64,000 nt of DNA from Bacillus sp. NEB1478 (lineage in GTDB: Bacteria > Bacillota > Bacilli > Bacillales > Fictibacillaceae): NCBI RefSeq assembly GCF_031582965.1, contig NZ_CP134049.1:620001-684000 (forward strand), given 5' to 3'. A program made the translations under genes and the position numbers. The notes below the pieces were generated by a model, which saw nothing but the letters and a program-made list of their open reading frames with translations, ran no database searches and had not been told where the DNA came from. This document shows positions 36,808 to 45,373 of this stretch, in pieces. Every line of letters starts with the position of its first letter. Within the stretch, counting starts at the first letter, position 1.

Positions 36808-36870
36808 TATCACTAGAAAACGACAGTTTTTATCAAATTGTTACAAAAATTACAAAAATGACGTCGGATA

Positions 36871-36887
36871 TGTAATAAACATGTAAT
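36871..36887 (+). promoter_or_regulatory. WalR (YycF) binding box
   Basis: TGTAAT-N5-TGTAAT is a perfect match to the WalR consensus TGTWAH-N5-TGTWAH. It lies about 180 bases upstream of the NlpC/P60-LysM gene. WalRK controls autolysins in Bacillaceae, so it fits its target. A likely promoter lies just downstream (ATGACA at 36891, ATAGAC at 36914), though the -10 is weak. Confidence 0.7.
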
Positions 36888-37064
36888 AAAATGACATGGA
36901 TAAATATGCTACCATAGACATAGGGCGATGGGGTCAAGAAAAAGGTAGAAACATACATTACATATCCGATTTTAACTAATACTTATTTACTAATCTACTA
37001 ATGCAACTTGAACCCAATTGGTTAAACGGAAACATAACATAATCAATTGGAGGTACATACATTC

Positions 37065-37937
37065 ATGAAGAAGAAAGTTATGTCTTTAGCACTAGCAGCA
37101 GGAGTAATATTGTCAAACGGCGGTTTAGTACATGCTTCACTTGGTGATGACATTATTAACACTGGGGATAATTATTTAGGAACACCTTATAGATATGGAT
37201 CAGCATTTGGAAACACAAGCTCATTCGATTGTTCTTCTTTTACATCTTACGTTTTTTCAAAACATGGGATTACTCTTCCTAGAACAAGTGTTGGACAAGC
37301 ATCAGTAGGAACGGCTGTTTCTAAAGCTAACCTTCAAAAAGGTGATCTTGTATTCTATGACACTGATTTTAATGGCACAATTAACCATGTAGGTATCTAT
37401 GCTGGAAATGGACAAATGTTGAATGCACAAGGAAAAGGTGTTGCATTTGCGGATGCTTTTTCACCATATTACTGGGGATCTCGTTATGTAACAGCTAGAC
37501 GAGTAATCAACAATAAAGCAGAAGCAGCTAAAGTGGTTGCTGCAGCTCCAAAACCAACAGTGGTCTATAATGCTGATGGTTCTGTACAGTCTCGTGTACA
37601 TAAGGTTCAAAAGGGAGATACTCTTTGGGGGATCAGCCGTAAGTACAACACGACTGTTGCAAACATTCAAAAGTTAAACTTATTAAAGTCTACTAATCTT
37701 TATATTGGTCAATCATTAAAAGTGAGCGGACAAACATCTGCAGCTACTAAAACTGTGAGTGCTCCTCCAACAAAAGTTGCTTCAGCTTCAGCAACTATTA
37801 CTTATACAGTAAAATCAGGTAATACACTTTGGGGAATCAGCCACAGCTACGGTATAACAGTAAAACAATTAGTAGATAGCAATAACTTGAAATCTAACAA
37901 GATCTATCCGGGTCAAAAACTAAAAATTGTAAAATAA
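37065..37937 (+). CDS. NlpC/P60 endopeptidase with two C-terminal LysM domains
   Basis: The secreted D,L-endopeptidase has 290 residues. A signal peptide (1-24, ending VHA) is followed by an NlpC/P60 domain (25-145) with Cys56 (FDCSSF) and His108 (NHVGIYAG). The third polar residue is probably Asn120 rather than His, which the family tolerates. LysM domains lie at 177-221 and 245-289. The catalytic-first order is the reverse of LytE, LytF and CwlS, where LysM repeats come first. ATG 37065 is used because GGAGGT lies at 37049-37054; the ATG at 37047 overlaps it. The perfect WalR box upstream suggests control with other growth-essential autolysins. Confidence 0.93.
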   Translation: MKKKVMSLALAAGVILSNGGLVHASLGDDIINTGDNYLGTPYRYGSAFGNTSSFDCSSFTSYVFSKHGITLPRTSVGQASVGTAVSKANLQKGDLVFYDTDFNGTINHVGIYAGNGQMLNAQGKGVAFADAFSPYYWGSRYVTARRVINNKAEAAKVVAAAPKPTVVYNADGSVQSRVHKVQKGDTLWGISRKYNTTVANIQKLNLLKSTNLYIGQSLKVSGQTSAATKTVSAPPTKVASASATITYTVKSGNTLWGISHSYGITVKQLVDSNNLKSNKIYPGQKLKIVK

Positions 37938-37943
37938 TAATAC

Positions 37944-37973
37944 AAACAGCTCTCAATAGGGCTGTTTTTTCTT
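37944..37973 (+). terminator. Terminator of the NlpC/P60-LysM gene
   Basis: AAACAGC/GCTGTTT stem extended by weak inner pairs, then T6. Confidence 0.85.
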
Positions 37974-38022
37974 TTAGATTCTTTTAAACTATTCCCACTT
38001 TAATCGTTTAGTAAACATTCAA

Positions 38023-38038
38023 TGTAATTTTATGTACT
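38023..38038 (+). promoter_or_regulatory. WalR-like direct repeat with 4-base spacing (galE)
   Basis: TGTAAT-N4-TGTACT lies 67 bases before galE. The half-sites resemble WalR boxes, but the spacer is one base short of the consensus. Similar N4 pairs occur at 43039 and 54415. Confidence 0.25.
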
Positions 38039-38104
38039 TCTTTAGTTTGTCTCTGTTAAAATGGGAATAATAGATTTTAGTTAATAATTGGGGGTATATG
38101 AAAA

Positions 38105-39118
38105 ATGGCCATACTCGTTACAGGTGGAGCGGGATACATAGGAAGTCATACTGTTGTTGAGTTATTAAATCAAGGTTTCGAAGTTATTGTAGTAGATAAT
38201 TATGCGAATAGTAAACCAGAAGTGATTAATCGTATTCAAAAAATTACAGGGAAAGAAATTAAATCCTATCATGCGGATCTTCTAGATAAAGAAAGTCTCT
38301 CAAAAGTGTTTGAAGAAAACCAAATAGAAGCGGTTGTTCATTTTGCAGGATTAAAAGCTGTAGGTGAATCTGTAGCCAAACCTCTTTTCTATTATCATAA
38401 TAACATTACCGGAACACTTGTATTAAGTGAAGTAATGAAAGAACACGGTGTTAAGAAAATGGTATTCAGTTCATCAGCGACTGTGTATGGTACAGCGGAT
38501 ACAGTCCCGTTAACAGAAGATACTCCACTAGGCGCGACAAATCCATACGGATGGACAAAGTTAATGCTTGAGCAAATCTTTAGAGATCTTTATGTTTCGG
38601 ATAATGAGTGGAGTATTGCTTTACTTCGTTATTTCAACCCGGTTGGGGCTCATGAAAGTGGGCTTATTGGTGAAAATCCAAGTGGAATCCCTAACAATTT
38701 AACTCCTTATATTACACAAGTTGCTGTCGGCAAACTTGATAAATTGAAAGTGTTTGGCGATGATTATGATACACAAGATGGTACTGGTGTACGTGACTAT
38801 ATCCATGTTGTGGATTTAGCAAAAGGGCACCTTAAGGCTCTGGATAAAGTTTTAACAAATGATGGAGTTGACGCTTATAATTTAGGTACAGGTAAAGGTT
38901 ATAGTGTTTTAGACATCGTTAAAACATTCGAAAGTGTTACAGGAATTACAATACCGTATGAAATTACAGACCGCCGACCTGGGGATATTGCTGTCAGCTA
39001 TGCAGACCCATCAAAAGCAAAACATGAACTTGGATGGGCAGCTGAACATACGCTTGAAGATATGCTTCGTGATTCTTGGAATTGGCAGGAAAATAATAAA
39101 AATGGATATGGCAACTAA
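38105..39118 (+). CDS. galE: UDP-glucose 4-epimerase
   Basis: This NAD-dependent short-chain dehydrogenase-type enzyme (337 residues) interconverts UDP-glucose and UDP-galactose. The Rossmann motif GGAGYIGSH is at 7-15, the catalytic Ser124 in SSSATVYG, and Tyr148-xxx-Lys152 in NPYGWTK. The length is normal. The ribosome-binding site GGGGGT precedes the ATG; a nearer ATG at 38098 is out of frame. It stands alone with a terminator, among wall genes rather than galactose-use genes, so it probably feeds UDP-galactose into envelope polymers. Confidence 0.95.
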   Translation: MAILVTGGAGYIGSHTVVELLNQGFEVIVVDNYANSKPEVINRIQKITGKEIKSYHADLLDKESLSKVFEENQIEAVVHFAGLKAVGESVAKPLFYYHNNITGTLVLSEVMKEHGVKKMVFSSSATVYGTADTVPLTEDTPLGATNPYGWTKLMLEQIFRDLYVSDNEWSIALLRYFNPVGAHESGLIGENPSGIPNNLTPYITQVAVGKLDKLKVFGDDYDTQDGTGVRDYIHVVDLAKGHLKALDKVLTNDGVDAYNLGTGKGYSVLDIVKTFESVTGITIPYEITDRRPGDIAVSYADPSKAKHELGWAAEHTLEDMLRDSWNWQENNKNGYGN

Positions 39119-39124
39119 ATAAAA

Positions 39125-39158
39125 AGGACAGTCGATTAATCGGCTGTCTTTTTTTTCC
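39125..39158 (+). terminator. Terminator of galE
   Basis: GACAGTCGAT/ATCGGCTGTC, 10 bp with one G-T pair, then eight T residues. Confidence 0.9.
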
Positions 39159-39190
39159 TTTAATTTTCAAGTGAAATAGTTTAACATTAA

Positions 39191-41095
39191 ATGGTGCTTT
39201 TATTAATTTTTGAAAGGTTTGATTATGGTTTGTATAAAAAAATGATAGGACATCCTATCTTTATTTATTCCCTTGTTATATTTTTAAAGTTGTTGGCCAT
39301 TAGATATATATTATTTGGTGAAATGAATCCCCTTCATTCTCTCATGTATGATATGCCTTTTTTTCTCCTTTTTATATCGCTTGCCATTCTAATTCCATTT
39401 GGAAAGAAGTTTAATTTATTAGTAGTTAATTTAATAGTAAGTATTTTCTTTTTTGTTTTAATTGTGTATGTAAAATACTATCAAATACTGCCCACTTATT
39501 TCGATTTATTCCAGGTTAATCAACTAGGCACAGTAAAAGAAGATGTTTTTGATCTAATTAAACCTGAATATTTTACTGTATTTATTGATGTTTTGTTACT
39601 GTTTGTTATTACAGTGATTAGTAAGAGGAAAATTGAAGTAAGAGCAAGTTTATTTTCTGGAATCGTTTTAGTTTGTATCTTTGGGATTTCAATACAATTC
39701 TATTTAAATAAAAATGAACAAATAACGGATGTTATTGCTTTAGCAAATGACAAAGGACTCTTACAGTATGAATTGATTCAATATTATCAAGATAAGACTT
39801 TACCTGCACTTGCTAGTTCTGAGGGAATCTCAAACGAAAAGATTTACTCATTGAAGAATATTGAAGAATTGAATCAAAAGGACTTAAACTATTTCGGTGC
39901 TGCCAAAAATAAAAATGTTATCATCATTCAATTAGAGTCCTTTCAAGATATGTTGATAAATTTAAAAGTGGAAGGTCAGGAAATCACTCCAACGCTAAAC
40001 CGCTTGTCGAAAGAAAGCTTTTACTTCAACAACATCTATCAGCAAATTGGTGCTGGAAATACGTCTGATGCAGAGTTTTTAATTAATACGTCTCTTTATC
40101 CTGCAGGGAATAAGCCATCATCAAAAGTGTATGAGAACAAAATTATTCCTAGCTTGCCACGGCTGCTTAACCGAGAAGGTTATTATACATCCACATTTCA
40201 TGCTGATAATGTTGAATATTGGAACCGAATTAAGCTTTACCCCGCATTAGGTTTTGATAAATATTATGAAGAAGAATTCTTTGGGAAAAAGGACCTTGTT
40301 GGATTCGGTCCATCAGATGAAGTCTTATATGAGAAGACACTTGAGGAGTTAGTCCATTTAAATGAAAAGCATGGCCGTATTTATTCTCATGTTTTGAGTA
40401 TGACGAGCCATACACCATTCGAACTGCCAAAAGATAAGCAGTTAATAAAATTATCATCAATGTATCAGGATACTAAGATTGGAAATTACCTTACAGCTAC
40501 CCATTATGCTGACTATGCTTTAGGAAAATTTATTGATGGCCTGAAGCAAAAAGGTATATGGAACGACTCCATTATAGCTATTTACGGTGATCACTCAGGA
40601 TATCATCCCAAGCCAGAAGATACTAAAGACAAGGAATTAATTAAAAAGCTTTTAGGTCATCCTTATGGACTTGTCGACCGATTTAATATACCTTTACTTA
40701 TCCATATACCCGGTGATTATAAAAAGGAATTTACTCATGTTGGCGGACAAATTGATATTATGCCAACAATCACGAACTTATTAGGAATTGAACTTCAAGA
40801 TCAAATTCACTTTGGGCAGGACTTACTAAACTATCCAAACCAAAACTTATTAGGTATGAGATACTATCTACCAGCAGGTTCTTATATTGACAAAGACTTT
40901 CTATTTGTTAATCGTGAAACAGTAGGCAGAGGACAAGTTTTCAATATGCAAAGTAAAACTGCCGTAACAAATCCAAGTTCATTTTATGAAGTAAATAGTG
41001 AGTCCGAGCAGAAAAAAGAAACGATTTTAAAGCTCCTAAACTTAGCAGATTATTATTTGAATAATTTACCCGATCAAAATGAAAAGCCTTTTTAA
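39191..41095 (+). CDS. LtaS-like sulfatase-family membrane protein
   Basis: The predicted lipoteichoic-acid-synthase-type phosphoglycerol transferase has about 634 residues. Five N-terminal membrane spans (to about residue 180) precede an extracytoplasmic alkaline-phosphatase-fold domain. Metal and catalytic motifs include IIQLES (metal Glu), GNTSDAEF with the likely nucleophilic Thr, TSHTPF, and YGDHSGYHPK. The Thr context differs slightly from the usual GKTSDSEF. The start is unsure: ATG 39191 has no ribosome-binding site, while a TTG at 39230 has GAAAGG 12 bases upstream. It may build or prime a polyglycerolphosphate chain or modify another wall polymer. Confidence 0.85.
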   Translation: MVLLLIFERFDYGLYKKMIGHPIFIYSLVIFLKLLAIRYILFGEMNPLHSLMYDMPFFLLFISLAILIPFGKKFNLLVVNLIVSIFFFVLIVYVKYYQILPTYFDLFQVNQLGTVKEDVFDLIKPEYFTVFIDVLLLFVITVISKRKIEVRASLFSGIVLVCIFGISIQFYLNKNEQITDVIALANDKGLLQYELIQYYQDKTLPALASSEGISNEKIYSLKNIEELNQKDLNYFGAAKNKNVIIIQLESFQDMLINLKVEGQEITPTLNRLSKESFYFNNIYQQIGAGNTSDAEFLINTSLYPAGNKPSSKVYENKIIPSLPRLLNREGYYTSTFHADNVEYWNRIKLYPALGFDKYYEEEFFGKKDLVGFGPSDEVLYEKTLEELVHLNEKHGRIYSHVLSMTSHTPFELPKDKQLIKLSSMYQDTKIGNYLTATHYADYALGKFIDGLKQKGIWNDSIIAIYGDHSGYHPKPEDTKDKELIKKLLGHPYGLVDRFNIPLLIHIPGDYKKEFTHVGGQIDIMPTITNLLGIELQDQIHFGQDLLNYPNQNLLGMRYYLPAGSYIDKDFLFVNRETVGRGQVFNMQSKTAVTNPSSFYEVNSESEQKKETILKLLNLADYYLNNLPDQNEKPF

Positions 41096-41105
41096 CTAAG
41101 GAAAT

Positions 41106-41150
41106 GGCTCAAAAGTGGAAAAAACTGCTTTTGAGTTATTTTTTTTTTTA
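41106..41150 (+). terminator. Terminator of the LtaS-like gene
   Basis: CTCAAAAG/CTTTTGAG stem with a 12-base loop, then TTATTTTTTTTTTT. Confidence 0.8.
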
Positions 41151-41229
41151 GAAATAAAAAAATTCACATATTTCTCGTAATCTTCCTTTTAACAACCTCA
41201 ATTTCAATAGGAAAATTCCCTTAATATTA

Positions 41230-41259
41230 TTAACAAATTTTTTCAATAAACGTTATAAT
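41230..41259 (+). promoter_or_regulatory. SigA promoter of the lytC-like gene
   Basis: -35 TTAACA (41230-41235), 18-base spacer, consensus -10 TATAAT (41254-41259), 30 bases before the ATG. The SigD signal (TAAA-N15-GCCGATAT) known for B. subtilis lytC was looked for and not found. Confidence 0.55.
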
Positions 41260-41289
41260 TAACAAGTAAAACAATTTTTAGGGGGAAAT

Positions 41290-42960
41290 ATGAAAAAAAA
41301 GTTTAGTATTTTATTAGTTTTAGTCATGATGATAATGTCTAACTCTGTAGTCAGTGCTAGTAATGCAACTGTAGAACGTATTGACGGAAGAGACCGTTTT
41401 GATGTAGCAGTAAACGTTTCAAAAAAAGGCTGGGCTGGCGGCAATTCAACTGTTCTAATCGTTAATTACGAGGCTTTTGCAGATGCGTTATCTGCATCGC
41501 CATTTGCATATAAAGTAAATGCACCTATTCTATTAACGAACCCTGGTCAGCTAAACGCTAAAACAGAAGCAGAAATTAAAAGATTGAAAGCTACAAAAGC
41601 TATCATCATTGGCGGAACTGGCAGTGTGAGCCAAAAGGTCGTTTCCAGACTCTCATCACTTCATGTGAAAGTTGAAAGAATTGGCGGGGCTGACCGATTT
41701 GAAGTAGCTTATAATGTTTCTAGAAAACTAGGGGCTGAGGGGAAAGTCATCATTACAAATGGAACAACTTTTGCAGATGCCTTAAGTATTTCTCCGTATG
41801 CTTCCAAACATCAATATCCAATCCTTTTATCTACGAGAGACAATCTGCCTACTAAAACCCAACTAGCAATTAAAGAAAAAAATCCGCAGCAAACGATTAT
41901 TGTAGGGGGAACAGGCAGTGTATCATCCGCAATCGAGAAAAAGCTAAAGAATCCGTACCGAGTTGGTGGAAAAGACCGATTCGAAGTTGCTGTTAATGTG
42001 GCGAAAAAGTTTAACTTACCAACAACAAAAGTTGCAATTTCAAACGGAATGACATTTGCTGATGCGTTAACAGGTTCAGTTTTGGCTACTAAGCAAAACA
42101 TGCCATTATTATTAACACAGGCAAATAAAATTCCACCCGTTACAAAACAATTTATTGATAGCAAACAGGTTAGTAGTTTTATAGTTTTCGGTGGGACTGG
42201 ATCTGTAAACAGTTCAGTTGTTTCTCAATTGAAAAATGAGCTCCCATTAGCTGGCAAGCGAATTGTTCTAGATGCTGGACATGGCGGTTCAGATCCGGGA
42301 GCTGTAAACGGCAAGTATTATGAAAAGAATTTAAATCGAGATTTCACAAAATTACTTGCAGGACATTTAAAAGAGCTAGGTGCTGAAGTAATTTATACTC
42401 GTGACCCTTCTAATGACCGCTATATTTCTTTAGAAGACAGAGCGATATTTGCAAACAATAAAAAAGCTGATTTGTTTATTAGTATTCATCATGATTCTTC
42501 TGTCGATAAGTCAGCTACAGGACAAAGTGTTCACTACAGCAGCTATCGTCCTGCAATTGAAACAAAAGATGCGTACGTGAAATATCGTGGAAAAACGTAT
42601 CCTTTTGTTAGAGAAGATACGGAACAAAAATTGTTTTATTATAGAGACGGGAATATAACGAAGAGTATGAGTTATCAAGGAGATATCATAGCGTATGATA
42701 CGATTTCACCGTCTCCAGCAGCTGTAACAAGTTCTAAACTTGCACCACAAGTATCAAGTGCTGTTAAATATAACGGAATAGGTTCTGGATACATTAAAGA
42801 TCATAACTTATATGTAACAAGATGGACTAAAATGCCATCTATCCTTATAGAATTAGGGTATATTTCAAATAGTAAAGAATTATCTTTACTCTCACAAAAA
42901 AGCGTACAAAATAATAGAAGTTTATCGCTGGCAAAAGCGGTTGAAAATTTTTACAGATAA
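41290..42960 (+). CDS. lytC: N-acetylmuramoyl-L-alanine amidase with three CWB2 repeats (LytC-type)
   Basis: This secreted zinc amidase cuts the MurNAc-L-Ala bond and has 556 residues. A signal peptide (1-23) and three N-terminal CWB2 repeats (about 27-315) precede the Amidase_3 domain (325-555). Zinc and catalytic residues are visible in VLDAGHGGSDPGA, ISIHHDSS and the C-terminal ILIELGYISN. The domain order and size match B. subtilis LytC (CwlB). No lytB or lytA modifier gene is adjacent, unlike B. subtilis. The ribosome-binding site AGGGGGAA is strong. Confidence 0.93.
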   Translation: MKKKFSILLVLVMMIMSNSVVSASNATVERIDGRDRFDVAVNVSKKGWAGGNSTVLIVNYEAFADALSASPFAYKVNAPILLTNPGQLNAKTEAEIKRLKATKAIIIGGTGSVSQKVVSRLSSLHVKVERIGGADRFEVAYNVSRKLGAEGKVIITNGTTFADALSISPYASKHQYPILLSTRDNLPTKTQLAIKEKNPQQTIIVGGTGSVSSAIEKKLKNPYRVGGKDRFEVAVNVAKKFNLPTTKVAISNGMTFADALTGSVLATKQNMPLLLTQANKIPPVTKQFIDSKQVSSFIVFGGTGSVNSSVVSQLKNELPLAGKRIVLDAGHGGSDPGAVNGKYYEKNLNRDFTKLLAGHLKELGAEVIYTRDPSNDRYISLEDRAIFANNKKADLFISIHHDSSVDKSATGQSVHYSSYRPAIETKDAYVKYRGKTYPFVREDTEQKLFYYRDGNITKSMSYQGDIIAYDTISPSPAAVTSSKLAPQVSSAVKYNGIGSGYIKDHNLYVTRWTKMPSILIELGYISNSKELSLLSQKSVQNNRSLSLAKAVENFYR

Positions 42961-42969
42961 TCACTTTAT

Positions 42970-43010
42970 AAAAGAGTAGTATTAAACACTTGTTTAATAC
43001 TACTCTTTTT
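42970..43010 (+). terminator. Terminator with 19-bp perfect stem and TTAAACA core
   Basis: A near-symmetric hairpin has arms 42970-42988 and 42991-43009 around CT, ending in CTTTTT. Its centre is TTAAACACTTGTTTAA, the same motif as the free palindromes at 24575, 24962 and 32615. Confidence 0.88.
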
Positions 43011-43038
43011 AACAGTTATACCAATAAATTAAATATAT

Positions 43039-43054
43039 TGTAATTTTATGTATA
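43039..43054 (+). promoter_or_regulatory. WalR-like direct repeat with 4-base spacing
   Basis: TGTAAT-N4-TGTATA lies 55 bases upstream of the CWB2/DMFase-like gene. It resembles a WalR box with a short spacer. Confidence 0.25.
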
Positions 43055-43109
43055 CATCCTTACCGGTAGCTATTATTATATTATTGTTAAATAAAAAAGG
43101 GGGAAGAGA

Positions 43110-45320
43110 ATGTTTTATAGATTATTAGTGGTTATATTACCTTTATTGTTTTTTATAACAACAATTAAAATAGAAGCTCACGAAATTCAGAAAAATCGTA
43201 TTTCTGGTGCAGATCGTTTTGAAGTGGCCGTAAATGTATCCAAAAAAGGATGGCCGAAATCATCAGAAACGGTTGTACTTTCAAATTATACAGCATATGC
43301 TGATGCGCTTTCTGCAGCACCATTAGCGTATAAAATCAATGCACCTATTTTATTAACGCAACCCAATAAGTTAACACTCTCCACAAAAAAAGAGATTACT
43401 AGGCTACATCCGAATAAAATAGTAATTATCGGTGGAACTGGCAGTATATCAAACAGTGTTGAAAATGAAGTAAAAGCATTGGGGATAGAAGTTGAAAGAA
43501 TTGCCGGTAAAGATCGCTTTGAAGTATCCTATAAAATTTCAAAAAAACTAGCAACAACTGGAAAAGCGATTATTGCATATGGTTTGAATTTCCCAGACGC
43601 ATTAGCCATTGCTCCCTATGCTGCCCAAGAAGAAGCACCTATCTTATTGACGCTAACAGATAAAGTTCCAGATTATACTAAAAAAGCATTGCGAGAAAAG
43701 AATGTTAAACGAACTTATATAATAGGAGGAGAAGGAAGTGTTGGGAAGACCGTAGAAAATTCTGTGCCCTCTCCTACTAGAATAGGTGGAAAGAATCGTT
43801 TTGAAGTTGCCTCAAATATTGTAAAAAAGCTGAATTTGCCAACCGACAATGCATTCTTATCTACGGGTATGACTTTTGCCGATGCTTTAACAGGTTCAGT
43901 TCTTGCTGCCAAACAAAATGCACCTATTTTATTAACTTTGCCAGACCATTTACCTATCGAAACTAAAGAGGTCATTTATGAGAAAAGCATTAATAACTTT
44001 ACAATTCTTGGCGGGGATGGATCTGTAGGTGATAACGTTTTAAATATTCCTCATCAATGGGAAATTTCAAAACCATCTGGAACATCACTACAAGGTTATG
44101 CATCGGCTACATCTGTCTTCCCTGGAGAACAATTAAACCTTTTTATTCATAGTGTAGAGCCCTATAAAATTCAGGTTTTCAGAATGGGATATTATGATGA
44201 GGAAGGTGCTGAACTTGTAAAAACGATTAACAATTTAAAACCCAAAAAGCAATCCTTTGCTGCAGATCCAAGCACAATGAAAGCAAACTGGAGTCCAACC
44301 GTTTCATTAAAGATAAATGATACCTGGAGAACTGGTGTTTACTTAGCTAAATTAACGAATACAAGCCAAAAAGAAAGTTATATTACTTTTGTTGTAAAAG
44401 ATAAGCATCCTGAAGCAACGATTGGGGTTATGATTGCAACGAATACATATCAAGCCTACAATAACTGGGGTGGAAAAAGTCTTTATGGTTACAATAGTAC
44501 GAATGGTGATGCTGCAGTAAATCTATCATTTGATCGACCGTACAATAATGGAAGAGGATCAGGGGAATTTTTTGCTTATGAATACAATTTGATTCGCTGG
44601 ATGGAAAAACAGGGTTATCAAATGACTTATTTTACAGATACAGATATTGATAATGGATTATTAAGTAATTTAAACTCTAAATTAATACTCATACCTGGTC
44701 ACGCAGAGTATTGGACAAAAGCCATGAGAGACAGCATTCAAAATGAGACGAAAAGCCGAAAAAACTTAGCAGTATTTAATGCGAATGTCGCTTATTGGCA
44801 AGTACGTTTACAACAAAATGACAGGCTGATGGTTGGATATAAATATAGAGCAAAAGAAGATCCGTATTTGAAAACACATCCTCAAGAAGTTACAACTAAA
44901 TTTAGAGATGAACCTGTTAACCGTCCAGAAAAAGAGGTTTTAGGATTAATGTATTCTGGTATACCAGAACAAAAGCAGCAGCCTCTAGTCATATCTAATC
45001 CTGCTCATTGGCTGTTTAACGGTACAAGTCTAAAAAAAGGAGATAAAATACCAGGAGTTGTTGGTGGTGAAGTCGATAGTTATGATGGACAAATGGAAGG
45101 TGTAGAAATCATAGCTGCGTCTCCGGTTAATTTATATGGGGAAAGTTCCATGTCGCATGTTATTTGGTATAACAAACCAACAGGTGGAAAAGTTTTTGCG
45201 GTGGGAACTTTTTATTGGAATTGGTTCTTAGATTCTTTTGGACATGAATCGTTTGCTAAGCCAAATAAAGCAATTGAAAAAATAACAACAAATGCATTTA
45301 CTAAATTATTAGAGAAATAA
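43110..45320 (+). CDS. CWB2 protein with dimethylformamidase-beta-like C-terminal domain
   Basis: The secreted wall-bound protein has 736 residues. A signal peptide (1-24) and three CWB2 repeats (about 28-305) precede a large C-terminal domain (about 310-735). That domain resembles the C-terminal region of the N,N-dimethylformamidase beta subunit. It opens with an Ig-like part (HQWEISKPSG, FRMGYYDEEGAELV) and continues with a Rossmann/amidotransferase-like part (NTYQAYNNWGGKSLYGYNS, YFTDTDIDNG, LIPGHAEYWTKAMRD, GTFYWNWFLDSF). Enzyme activity on formamides is not expected for a wall protein; the real substrate is unknown. A paralogue without CWB2 lies at 50898. Confidence 0.88.
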   Translation: MFYRLLVVILPLLFFITTIKIEAHEIQKNRISGADRFEVAVNVSKKGWPKSSETVVLSNYTAYADALSAAPLAYKINAPILLTQPNKLTLSTKKEITRLHPNKIVIIGGTGSISNSVENEVKALGIEVERIAGKDRFEVSYKISKKLATTGKAIIAYGLNFPDALAIAPYAAQEEAPILLTLTDKVPDYTKKALREKNVKRTYIIGGEGSVGKTVENSVPSPTRIGGKNRFEVASNIVKKLNLPTDNAFLSTGMTFADALTGSVLAAKQNAPILLTLPDHLPIETKEVIYEKSINNFTILGGDGSVGDNVLNIPHQWEISKPSGTSLQGYASATSVFPGEQLNLFIHSVEPYKIQVFRMGYYDEEGAELVKTINNLKPKKQSFAADPSTMKANWSPTVSLKINDTWRTGVYLAKLTNTSQKESYITFVVKDKHPEATIGVMIATNTYQAYNNWGGKSLYGYNSTNGDAAVNLSFDRPYNNGRGSGEFFAYEYNLIRWMEKQGYQMTYFTDTDIDNGLLSNLNSKLILIPGHAEYWTKAMRDSIQNETKSRKNLAVFNANVAYWQVRLQQNDRLMVGYKYRAKEDPYLKTHPQEVTTKFRDEPVNRPEKEVLGLMYSGIPEQKQQPLVISNPAHWLFNGTSLKKGDKIPGVVGGEVDSYDGQMEGVEIIAASPVNLYGESSMSHVIWYNKPTGGKVFAVGTFYWNWFLDSFGHESFAKPNKAIEKITTNAFTKLLEK

Positions 45321-45327
45321 CATATAA

Positions 45328-45369
45328 AAAGAGGATGAATTTAAACAGCTGTTTAAATTCATCCTCTTT
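45328..45369. terminator. Bidirectional terminator, 42-bp perfect palindrome
   Basis: Two 21-base arms meet with no loop (AAAGAGGATGAATTTAAACA then G, and its complement), with A/T flanks. It lies between convergent genes. The centre is TTTAAACAGCTGTTTAAA, the recurring motif. Confidence 0.9.
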
Positions 45370-45373
45370 CATT

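Noticed and set aside
36888..37064. c-di-AMP (ydaO/yuaA) riboswitch upstream of the NlpC/P60-LysM gene
   Set aside because: Location and target would fit, but I could not identify the conserved core blocks; only an imperfect long-range pairing is visible.
41151..41289. SigD promoter for the lytC-type amidase
   Set aside because: The TAAA-N15-GCCGATAT pattern known from B. subtilis lytC was not found; an ordinary SigA promoter is present.
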